Source: CAYVLA01 sp964549615 [NCBI: uncultured Thermococci archaeon] (GTDB taxonomy: Archaea > CAYQAE01 > CAYVLA01). From it: DNA of 19,848 nt. A model generated the notes under the pieces. It did no database searches and was not told the origin of the DNA. It saw nothing but the letters and a program-made list of their open reading frames with translations. Shown in pieces: positions 9,421 through 16,089 of the stretch (position 1 is its first letter; each line of letters begins with the position of its first letter). The stretch covers positions 1 through 19,848 of the forward strand of contig CAZJVP010000012.1 in the NCBI GenBank assembly GCA_964549615.1, written 5' to 3'. The translations under genes and the position numbers were made by a program.

Positions 9421-9759
9421 GTTTGTGCTAAGCGCACCGGTCGTCCGCAGATGTCCTCTAGCGGAACCGCAAGCCGGGCGCCAAGAACCCCGTTCCGCCT
9501 GGATCGACATCGATCCACCGCAAAGCGATCCTCGGAAGCATGTTGGCTGCACAGTAGGACCGGGCAGCGCGGGGACATCATCCGGCCGCTCGGAAGAGCG
9601 TCGGTCTACCCTCTGGTGATCAGGGCAGCGGCAGGTTCTCGGTGGAGGCCTGGGAGAGGTGGGGGGATCGCCCTTTTTGACGTGCCACGGATAGCCGTCC
9701 TTGGGCCGAGCATGAAACGTACTCCGCCGAATGCGCGTGTCTCCGGTCGCTGGAAAGCC
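9421..9759. other. Stretch without a convincing gene
   Basis: About 340 bp between the DUF2293-like gene and the sulfatase promoter. Overlapping ORFs exist on both strands, but none has a recognisable motif or consistent codon use. A short T-run (CCCTTTTTGA near 9670) is the only terminator-like sequence. I see no tRNA or repeat. Confidence 0.4.
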
Positions 9760-9767
9760 TACTTAAG
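9760..9767 (+). promoter_or_regulatory. TATA-like box for the sulfatase
   Basis: TACTTAAG is centred about 26 nt upstream of the ATG at 9790, and no ribosome binding site lies between them. This fits a leaderless transcript. Confidence 0.5.
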
Positions 9768-9789
9768 CAAGAGCGGCTGACGCCCATCC

Positions 9790-11232
9790 ATGGCCAGGCT
9801 GCCCCACATTCTGATCCTGATGCCGGACCAGCAGCGGGCCGATTGCCTGTCCTGTGCCGGCCACCCGCAGCTCAGGACTCCAAACATGGACAGGATCGCG
9901 TCCGAGGGGGTGCGCTTCACGCAGGCTGCGACGGTCAGCCCGGTGTGCATGCCCGCCAGAGCCTCCTTCGTGAACGCGCTGTACCCGCACAACCACGGCA
10001 TGTGGGACAACGCGGGCTGCATGCCGCCGCATGATGACACGTTTTTTCACCATCTCCAAGCCGCGGGCTACTGCACGGCCCACATAGGCAAGTCCCACTA
10101 CTACTCACACGTGAAGGGCCATATGCGGGATTATGAGGCCTACATGCACGCGAGGGGGCTTGAATACGTCCACGAGACCACGGGGCCCCTCGCCGCGCAG
10201 GGAATGCAAAGCTACATGACGGACTGCTGGGAGACCCACGGCCTCTACGATGCCTTCAAGCAGGACTATGCCGAACGCGGCCGGCTGCGACGCGAGAATC
10301 CTCTCTTCGTGAGGATGAGCCCGCTTCCGGTCGAGCTCTACCTCGACAGCTACGTTGGCCAACACGCGGAGTCCTACGTGCTAAACTACAGGGACCATCG
10401 ACCGCTATGTCTCTTCGTCGGCTTCCCCGGACCGCACGAGCCCTGGGATGCACCGGGCGAATACGCCACCATGTACGACCCGGACGAGACTCCCGATCCC
10501 ATTCCGTGGCCTGAGGAGAACCGGCTGCTGCCGGAAGCGATCCGCACGATGGACGACTTCCTTCCCATGAATGGAACCACGCCGGAGAACATACGGCGGG
10601 TTCGCGCGAACTACTACGGCAAGATCACTCTCATCGACTACTGGGTCGGACGGATACTGGATGCCTTCGAGGAAAGGCACATGCTGGACGACACGCTCAT
10701 CGTCTTCTGGTCGGACCACGGGGAGATGTTGGGCGACCACCGGCGCGTCTTCAAGTGTACCTTCCATGAGAGCAGCATGCGCGTGCCGCTAATCCTTCGC
10801 TGGCCCGGCCGCTCCGCAGAGGGCGCGACAAGCGACGCGCTGGTCGAGATCATCGACGTGTACCCGACGATCCTGGAGGCGTTGGACATCGATCGCCCCT
10901 CTCGCTGCCTGGGTCGTTCCTTGCTCCCGCTTCTCACCCAACCCGATGTTGCGTTCCGAGACTCCCAGCTAAGCGAGATTCATCACGCGGGCGAGAGGCG
11001 CCTCTGTCTTCGCACCCGCTGTCACAAGTACGCTGTGCGCCAGAATGGGGACGGGTACATGCTCTACGACCTCAAGGCGGATCCTTTCGAACAGCACAAC
11101 CTGATCGGGCAGGACAAGGACCTTGAGCAGGCGCTCCGCGACCAGCTGTTACGCCGGCTCACCCTCTCTCAGTACTCCATGCGCGGGCAACTTCGCGATC
11201 CTTCCGTCCCTGGGCTCCTGCGGCCCCTCTAG
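9790..11232 (+). CDS. Type I (formylglycine-dependent) sulfatase
   Basis: A 480-residue sulfatase of the alkaline-phosphatase superfamily. The signature C53-x-P-x-R57 (SPVCMPARAS) supplies the cysteine that must be oxidised to formylglycine. Metal ligands include D13/Q14 (MPDQQRAD) near the N-terminus and D309/H310 in FWSDHGEMLGDH. The C-terminal KYAVRQNGDGYMLYDLKADPFEQHNL type of ending is also typical, here split around the DPFE..NL signature. Length and domain order are normal. There is no signal peptide, so the enzyme as encoded is cytosolic and would act on imported sulfate esters. The maturation enzyme (FGE or anSME type) is not in the window. The substrate is unknown; choline sulfatases and aryl or carbohydrate sulfatases share these motifs. 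It is transcribed alone. Confidence 0.93.
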   Translation: MARLPHILILMPDQQRADCLSCAGHPQLRTPNMDRIASEGVRFTQAATVSPVCMPARASFVNALYPHNHGMWDNAGCMPPHDDTFFHHLQAAGYCTAHIGKSHYYSHVKGHMRDYEAYMHARGLEYVHETTGPLAAQGMQSYMTDCWETHGLYDAFKQDYAERGRLRRENPLFVRMSPLPVELYLDSYVGQHAESYVLNYRDHRPLCLFVGFPGPHEPWDAPGEYATMYDPDETPDPIPWPEENRLLPEAIRTMDDFLPMNGTTPENIRRVRANYYGKITLIDYWVGRILDAFEERHMLDDTLIVFWSDHGEMLGDHRRVFKCTFHESSMRVPLILRWPGRSAEGATSDALVEIIDVYPTILEALDIDRPSRCLGRSLLPLLTQPDVAFRDSQLSEIHHAGERRLCLRTRCHKYAVRQNGDGYMLYDLKADPFEQHNLIGQDKDLEQALRDQLLRRLTLSQYSMRGQLRDPSVPGLLRPL

Positions 11233-11436
11233 TCCCGGCATAACCGTGGCGGAACCCATAGAGCGGATCGGCGTCTCCCCGTTCCTAACGCCAGACTTAG
11301 CCTCGGACGACGGCGGGCCATGCCACCCAATCTCAGACCTCACCGCGATGCCGTTCCAGTAGCCCGGGGCAAGATCCAACCATCTTCGCGCTGGCGTTAA
11401 GACGCCTGCCAGAATCAAAGCGTTCTCTGCGTAAGT
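11233..11436. other. Spacer after the sulfatase gene
   Basis: About 200 bp with no convincing gene. The only clear structure is a short hairpin, GGCGT-TAAG-ACGCC (11393-11406), which could mark a transcript end. A minus-strand ORF crosses this region but has no recognisable motif and also runs through the structured segment to the right. Confidence 0.35.
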
Positions 11437-11444
11437 ATTATAAA
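11437..11444 (+). promoter_or_regulatory. TATA-like box upstream of the candidate RNA
   Basis: ATTATAAA within GTAAGTATTATAAATCG is one of the strongest TATA-like sequences in the window. At archaeal spacing it would start a plus-strand transcript near 11463-11468, exactly where the inverted-repeat region begins. It is nearly symmetric, so a minus-strand transcript is also possible. Confidence 0.55.
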
Positions 11445-11462
11445 TCGCCTGCGCGTGATAAG

Positions 11463-11690
11463 TGTCCGTCGGAGCTGGTCTTCGGGCGGGGGCACAAAGG
11501 CGACGCAGGGAGATCCTAATTTTCTCAATCCCCCCAAACACAATCCCCCCTCCCTGCGTCCCGTGCATACCCACGACCGGAGAACCGGTCCAACGATGTG
11601 GCTTGCGAGCGGACATCCGGGTTCCTTTCTTTCCCGGGAGATCCGTTGCGCCACGCCCCACGGCGAGCCGGGTCGATTCCCGGTCTAGAT
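11463..11690 (+). ncRNA. Candidate structured non-coding RNA, unknown type
   Basis: No ORF here looks real, but the segment is dense in complementary pairs. TGTCCG (11463-11468) pairs with CGGACA (11610-11615) as a possible closing helix. Inside it are GCAC (11492-11495) with GTGC (11563-11566), an 11-bp perfect pair GACGCAGGGAG (11502-11512) with CTCCCTGCGTC (11550-11560), and GACCGG-AGAA-CCGGTC (11575-11590). After it come CCGGG/CCCGG (11617-11637) and CCGGG-TCGATT-CCCGG (11668-11683). The large loop holds two copies of CAATCCCCCC (11526-11535, 11541-11550). The last hairpin resembles a tRNA T arm with one base missing, but no acceptor or anticodon arm fits. I do not find RNase P or SRP RNA signatures. 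Confidence 0.4.
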
Positions 11691-11740
11691 GATCCCGCCC
11701 ATCTTTGCCACACGCCGTCCTCGAATGCGACGATGCCAAA

Positions 11741-11748
11741 AGCTTAAG
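11741..11748 (+). promoter_or_regulatory. TATA-like box for the ferritin-like gene
   Basis: AGCTTAAG is centred about 36 nt upstream of the GTG at 11781, predicting a leader of about 10 nt. A GGTGAG at 11772-11777 could act as ribosome binding site within it. Confidence 0.4.
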
Positions 11749-11780
11749 AGGCGCCTGGCAATGCCTAGCGCGGTGAGACG

Positions 11781-12227
11781 GTGACGAAGGATAAGATCCT
11801 TGAGTTGCTGAACCACGGATTGGAACTGGAGCATGCGGCCTACATCCAGTACCTGAGCCACGCCGAACTGGTCGACGGTGTGAACGCAGAACCCATCATC
11901 GCCAGGCTGAAGGAGATCGCTGGAGACGAGAAGAACCACCAGGACAAGTTTAGAACGCTGATCGGGATCTTGGGCGGCGTTCCGAGCATGAAGATCGCTC
12001 CCACCCACGCTGCGAAGGACCTGAGGGAGATACTCGAGGTGAACCTGAAGGACGAAAAGGAAGCGGTCGACACTTACAGGAAGATCCTTGAGGAACTCCG
12101 CAAGGAGAAAGGCCAAGGATACTACGACCACCTCCTTGAACACGACCTAAGACACATCCTGATGGAGGAGCAGGAGCACATAACGGAGTTGGAGCTGCTT
12201 CTCGGCACCCAGGGATCAAGCTACTAG
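11781..12227 (+). CDS. Ferritin-like diiron protein
   Basis: A 148-residue four-helix protein of the ferritin-like superfamily (bacterioferritin/Dps-like/rubrerythrin-like, without a rubredoxin domain). Iron-ligand patterns are E17 in LELEHAAYIQY, E50-x-x-H53 in GDEKNHQ, a glutamate of DEKEAVDTYRKI (92 or 94) and E130-x-x-H133 in MEEQEHI, i.e. two ExxH-type helices plus two glutamates. Members store iron or remove peroxide in the cytosol. The start is the GTG at 11781, with GGTGAG just upstream. There is no signal or membrane segment. It stands alone between the structured region and the convergent AN1-propeller gene. Which activity it has cannot be decided from sequence alone. Confidence 0.87.
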   Translation: MTKDKILELLNHGLELEHAAYIQYLSHAELVDGVNAEPIIARLKEIAGDEKNHQDKFRTLIGILGGVPSMKIAPTHAAKDLREILEVNLKDEKEAVDTYRKILEELRKEKGQGYYDHLLEHDLRHILMEEQEHITELELLLGTQGSSY

Positions 12228-12338
12228 ACGCACGCAGGTAGATCTCGGCCCAAGTCGGACATCGAAGCCTGGCGAAACGATGGGGCGACCGAGCCGTTGC
12301 GCCGCTTGAGATTCTGCGAGCAGGCTGGAGATCCTTGA

Positions 12339-14003
12339 TCATTCGAGGATACTCCAACCGCCCCCCTCCACGACGCGTACCCGTGAATTGGCGGGCAGGG
12401 GGCCAACTTCCTGGATCTTCCCGCTCGGCCATGTGATCCTGAGCATGTCGACCTTGTCCCTAGAGCCCAGGCCGAATGCCTGCTCGATCGGATCGTGGAT
12501 GTGGCCTCGCCCGGCGGGAACCTCGCGGAACTGCCTCAGATCACCCGCGACGAGCTCAAGGCGGGCCCCTATGCCATCCCTGTTGCTCTCAGTTCCCTGC
12601 AGATTAACCCTAATCCAGTTGTTGGCGTTTCCGGTTGAGCGGAAGAGCCTGTTCTGACCCCCCGCCACGACGACGTATATGTCGAGATCCCCGTCCCCAT
12701 CGTAGTCAAAAAAGCAGACCGCCTTGGGGTCGCCGAAGTCGATGTCCAGGCCAACCTTGGCGGTTATGTCCTCGAAGGTCCCATCTCCCCGGTTAGCCAA
12801 GAGGACCGTCTTGCCGGCTGCTGTCAGAAGAACGTCCAAGTCGCCGTCGAAGTCGAAGTCAGCACAGTCCATCCCGTGAACGAGGTTCTCGGGACCGAAC
12901 GCTCCGACCTGCGAGGAAACCTCCTTGAAGCGCTTTCCCACGTTCCTATAGTACGCCTTGGCCCCGGCCGAATCCTTGTCCACGCCGAAGAAGTCGTAGT
13001 CCCCATCCCCGTCGAAGTCGCCGAAGAAGCTGCAATGGGTCTGCCCCCTCAGGCCTGCGCTGTTGGCGATCCTGGTGAACCCGTTGCCGGTGTTCTCGTA
13101 GAACACGTTGCTTGCCGGCTTTCCCTGCCACTCCTGGTTGGAAAGGTACACGTCGAGGTCTCCGTCAAGGTCGTAGTCCGCGCTGTTGAGGCCGTGCGGT
13201 GCGTCGCCGGCCCCAAGATCGGTCGTGTACAGGAACCTGCCGTCCCTCCTGTTCTGGAAGTAGTAGTTCATGCCCCCGACGTTCGTGGCGATGATGTCCA
13301 ACCACCCGTCCCCGTTGTAGTCCCCCATGCATGCGCTGTGGCTTTGGCTTGCGCCACCGACCTGCATATCGGCGCTCAGCGTCACGTCCTTGAAGGTGAA
13401 GTTGCCTTCGTTGCGGTACAGCACGTTGCGGCCGCCTGAGGTTCCCAGCCAGTTGGCGCAGAACACGTCCCTATCGCCGTCATTGTCATAGTCGCCCATC
13501 GCGACGCCGTGCCCGCCTCCCGGGCCCTTCCCGACCCCGGTGAGGGCGGTGACGTCCGTGAAGGTGCCGTCACCGTTGTTCCTGTAGAACAGGTTGCCGT
13601 CCTTGTTGACTATGTAGAGGTCATAGTCCAGATCGCCGTCGAGGTCCTCAACGCCGAGCCCGTGTCCGCTGGCAGTTACGCCAAGCCCCGCCTCAAGAGT
13701 GACGTCCTCAAACCTGATCGTGCCGGTCCAATGGCCGGAAGGTGTCGGACCGGTTCGGCCTCCAAGGAAGGATGGCAGCAACGCGACCAGACAGATCGCT
13801 AGCGAGCAGAGGATCGCGACGGCCAGGAGCTTTCGCCTCGGCAAAGCGACGCGCCCCGCAGTCGGCTTCGATACACAAGCATGGCTCCTCGGCGAGGCAT
13901 GCGCGCTACAGAAGATCCCCCCGCATCTTCGGCACTTGACGGGCTTGAAAAGCACCTTGTGGCATTCCTGGCATTTGGATTCCCCGGACGAACCCGATCC
14001 CAT
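12339..14003 (-). CDS. AN1 zinc finger - membrane helix - FG-GAP/VCBS propeller - ASPIC/UnbV protein
   Basis: A 554-residue protein. Residues 11-43 form a canonical AN1 zinc finger (C11, C14, C24, C27, C32, H35, H41, C43). One membrane helix follows at about 58-80, after a basic PRRK, so the finger should face the cytosol and the rest the outside. From about 98 to 470 there are seven Ca-binding FG-GAP/VCBS-type repeats, each with a DxDxDGDxD-like loop (for example GDYDNDGDRDVF, ADYDLDGDLDVYL, FDYDGDGDLDIYV), fitting a seven-bladed beta-propeller. The C-terminus (about 475-550) is an ASPIC/UnbV-type domain (GIGARLELVAGDLRQ, LRITWPSGKIQEV). Such propellers usually bind ligands at cell surfaces; no enzyme motif is seen. 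The ATG is about 26 nt from a TATA box, so the transcript is leaderless. It is divergent from paralog B. Confidence 0.9.
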   Translation of the reverse strand: MGSGSSGESKCQECHKVLFKPVKCRRCGGIFCSAHASPRSHACVSKPTAGRVALPRRKLLAVAILCSLAICLVALLPSFLGGRTGPTPSGHWTGTIRFEDVTLEAGLGVTASGHGLGVEDLDGDLDYDLYIVNKDGNLFYRNNGDGTFTDVTALTGVGKGPGGGHGVAMGDYDNDGDRDVFCANWLGTSGGRNVLYRNEGNFTFKDVTLSADMQVGGASQSHSACMGDYNGDGWLDIIATNVGGMNYYFQNRRDGRFLYTTDLGAGDAPHGLNSADYDLDGDLDVYLSNQEWQGKPASNVFYENTGNGFTRIANSAGLRGQTHCSFFGDFDGDGDYDFFGVDKDSAGAKAYYRNVGKRFKEVSSQVGAFGPENLVHGMDCADFDFDGDLDVLLTAAGKTVLLANRGDGTFEDITAKVGLDIDFGDPKAVCFFDYDGDGDLDIYVVVAGGQNRLFRSTGNANNWIRVNLQGTESNRDGIGARLELVAGDLRQFREVPAGRGHIHDPIEQAFGLGSRDKVDMLRITWPSGKIQEVGPLPANSRVRVVEGGGWSILE

Positions 14004-14024
14004 GACCGTGCGCGGTCAGCACCT

Positions 14025-14032
14025 CTATTTAA
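14025..14032 (-). promoter_or_regulatory. TATA-like box for the AN1-propeller gene
   Basis: On the minus strand AAGTTAAATAGAGG contains TTAAATAG, centred about 26 nt before the ATG at 14003. This predicts a leaderless transcript. Confidence 0.65.
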
Positions 14033-14086
14033 CTTGCTTTTTGGGGCCGGGTGGTGAGGGGTTGGAGTTGAGGCAAGCCCGCCCCG

Positions 14087-14096
14087 ATATTTATTA
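14087..14096 (+). promoter_or_regulatory. TATA-like box for paralog B
   Basis: ATATTTATTA is centred about 26 nt before the GTG at 14117, with no ribosome binding site between. This supports the GTG as a leaderless start. It is back to back with the box for the AN1-propeller gene, so the 113-bp spacer holds two divergent promoters. Confidence 0.7.
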
Positions 14097-14116
14097 GGAA
14101 GATCGTCCCCAAAGCC

Positions 14117-15400
14117 GTGCGGTCGGAAGGATTGCGTCGGTGGAGCCTCCAGCTGCTGACGGCGGTTTCGCTGTTCGCGGCACTCTCAACCGCTCTGGGC
14201 GAGCATGCCAAGCCGGCAAAGGTTCTGGTGGCCGGTCTGCCCAGCGAGATGGCGCTAGCAGCTGCCTGGCTTGAGATCGACCCCCTGACGGATCCCCAGG
14301 TCATACCGGCTCGGAGCCAGGACAGCCCCTTCACCACCGAACAGTTGCGCAAGTTCGTGCGTCTCTACTTCCCGAGGACTTATGCCAAGCTTCTGGAGTA
14401 TGAGTACATGATCTTGGCGCAGGTGGAGATCTGGATCTTCACGAACGAGCAACAGTACATGCTCTACGACTCCATCTACAAGGGCGGCCTTGGCGGGATG
14501 CAGACCCGAAGCGTGATGAGCATGCATATCGGCATATCCAAGCCCTGGGCGGAATCGATACTCTCGGACGCATTCCCCAACGATGCCGACGCGGTCGTGG
14601 GCTTGCCCTCCTACACACCGCACCAGGAGCCAATGAGGGTCGTCATAAACACCAATGAGATGGTGCCTCCGATCTACAAGCCGTATAAGGATCTGCCGGG
14701 CGTGGAGTACTCCTTCATCGGCGCCTACGGGACGAACATCGCCATACCGAAGGAGGGGGCGGTCGTGGTATCCTACTCGGTAGGACCCTACAAGTACGGC
14801 TTCCCGGGGGCCTACCCAGACCCGCGGTTCCAGAGCCCCGGATGGCTGCCCCACAGCATGTACTGGAAGTTCGGAAACGGGACGACCTGGACACACCAAG
14901 ACATGTTCGGCCAGTACTGGAACACGATCTACAACCCCTACGCCCCCGACATGGTGTTGGCCGAGCTGATCTTCAGTACCGGCAGGAAGCTCCCCGACGA
15001 CGTTCTGGCCGTCCACGCGCTCCGGGTCAAGTTCACGGAATACTCGTCGCTGAAGGGTTTCATCTACGCGATCATCGATTTTGCGGAGAAGTTCGGCGCC
15101 AACACGGCGCCCGTGACGGGGAAAATGTCCAAAATTGCCCGGGGGGTTGAGGATGCCAAACAGCTTTACCTGGATCAGAACTTCGGAGAGTCCTCGATCG
15201 CGATGGACCAAGCCCTCGCCGACCTCGACCTCCTCAGAAAGGAGTCCCTGAAGCTGAAGGACCGGGCGCTCATGTGGGTCTATGTCATCGAGTGGCTGGC
15301 GGTGAGCGGGGTCTCGCTGGTGGCCGGGTTCTCCATCTGGACCCTGATGATCAGGCGTAGCCTGTACAGGGAAGTCTCGGTGACCCGGCTGACCCTTTAG
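14117..15400 (+). CDS. Membrane-anchored extracellular protein, paralog B
   Basis: A 427-residue protein of no named family that I recognise, paralogous to the gene at 1816-2985. It has an N-terminal signal-like segment (LQLLTAVSLFAALSTALG), a large outside domain including LYFPRTYAKLLEYEYMIL (aligned with VYMPRTYAEF of paralog A), a helical stretch before the membrane, one membrane helix (about 384-412) and a basic tail RRSLYREVSVTR. Near the C-terminus FAEKFGANT aligns with FVERIGANI of paralog A, and the EW..V...AG...W.LM.RR.LYREV pattern is shared. It is longer than A, with Tyr/Pro-rich insertions in the middle (about 190-290). No catalytic motif is evident. The GTG start is supported by the TATA box at 14087-14096. 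A cupin gene follows after 62 nt. Confidence 0.78.
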   Translation: MRSEGLRRWSLQLLTAVSLFAALSTALGEHAKPAKVLVAGLPSEMALAAAWLEIDPLTDPQVIPARSQDSPFTTEQLRKFVRLYFPRTYAKLLEYEYMILAQVEIWIFTNEQQYMLYDSIYKGGLGGMQTRSVMSMHIGISKPWAESILSDAFPNDADAVVGLPSYTPHQEPMRVVINTNEMVPPIYKPYKDLPGVEYSFIGAYGTNIAIPKEGAVVVSYSVGPYKYGFPGAYPDPRFQSPGWLPHSMYWKFGNGTTWTHQDMFGQYWNTIYNPYAPDMVLAELIFSTGRKLPDDVLAVHALRVKFTEYSSLKGFIYAIIDFAEKFGANTAPVTGKMSKIARGVEDAKQLYLDQNFGESSIAMDQALADLDLLRKESLKLKDRALMWVYVIEWLAVSGVSLVAGFSIWTLMIRRSLYREVSVTRLTL

Positions 15401-15462
15401 GGGCGTACGCATGCTCGCTCTCATGTGCATCAGAAGTTCGACTCGGAGAAGGAGATGAGTCC

Positions 15463-15807
15463 TTGAAGCTCATGAACTACAAAGGGGTCCCGGCCCAGGA
15501 CGTTGCCGAAGAGGGAGCTGCTGGCACGAAGATTCGCTGGCTCATCGCTGAGAAGGACGGCGCGCCTAATTTCGCCATGAGACTGTTCGAGATGGCACCT
15601 GGCGGCCACACACCCCTCCATGCACACCCCTGGGAACACGAGGTCTTCGTGATCCGCGGGAGGGGACTGGTCGTCCGAGGCGGCTCCGAAGCTAGGATCG
15701 CGCCGGGCGACTTCGTCTTCATCGAGCCGAATGAAACCCACCAGTTCAGAAACCACGGAAGGGCCATGCTCTCCTTCATATGCGTCATCCCGCTCCGGAA
15801 GCGCTGA
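15463..15807 (+). CDS. Small cupin protein
   Basis: A 114-residue single-domain cupin. Motif 1 is HTPLHAHPWEHEVFVIRGRG with metal ligands H53, H55 and probably E60; motif 2 is PGDFVFIEPNETHQFRN with H93. Cupins of this size bind a metal and include isomerases, dioxygenases and sugar-binding proteins; the sequence does not decide which. The TTG at 15463 is chosen because GGAGATGAG lies just upstream (15451-15459); the ATG at 15472 is the alternative. No TATA-like box is seen in the 62-bp gap, so it is probably co-transcribed with paralog B. It is cytosolic. Confidence 0.87.
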   Translation: MKLMNYKGVPAQDVAEEGAAGTKIRWLIAEKDGAPNFAMRLFEMAPGGHTPLHAHPWEHEVFVIRGRGLVVRGGSEARIAPGDFVFIEPNETHQFRNHGRAMLSFICVIPLRKR

Positions 15808-16089
15808 ACCTTCCGGTTGCGGCGCCACCTCAGATGCGGAACCCAACCCAGCCGATTCAGCCCAGCTCGGATGGGGGCGAACCGTCTCGCAAGAGGGGTT
15901 CTGATGCTCTACGAGGTGAACACAAGGTGGAAGGAGGCTTCCCCTTCAACATCACATTTCTTCCGGGCGCCTCGCGGCCCTAGGCTGGCCACGACGGGTA
16001 CGCCCGTTTGAGGTCGTCGCTCCAGGCATCCGGAAGCTGTCCGGTTCCGTAGAGGCTCTCCGGCCCGCCTCCCAAGTCAACTCGGTAAG
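15808..16089. other. Spacer between convergent genes
   Basis: About 280 bp between the cupin and the convergent phosphoglycerate mutase. Short plus-strand ORFs are present without motifs or a promoter. I see no tRNA, repeat or strong hairpin. Confidence 0.4.

Noticed and set aside
7620-9789. CRISPR array, insertion sequence or integrated element
   Set aside because: No direct-repeat array, terminal repeats, transposase or integrase motif is visible, and no duplicated tRNA end was found.
11600-11690. A tRNA gene ending near 11690, suggested by CCGGG-TCGATT-CCCGG
   Set aside because: The T loop is one base short, no matching 5' acceptor half (ATCTAGA-like) exists upstream, and no anticodon arm fits even when introns are allowed.
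11149-11739. Minus-strand ORF of 196 codons across the sulfatase 3' end and the spacer
   Set aside because: It has no motif, runs through the inverted-repeat block and overlaps the sulfatase; GC-rich DNA gives many such open frames.
14255-15430. Minus-strand ORF of 391 codons opposite paralog B
   Set aside because: Its composition (runs of His, Val, Arg, Gly) is that of an antisense shadow. Paralog B has a promoter, a signal-like segment and a homolog in the window.
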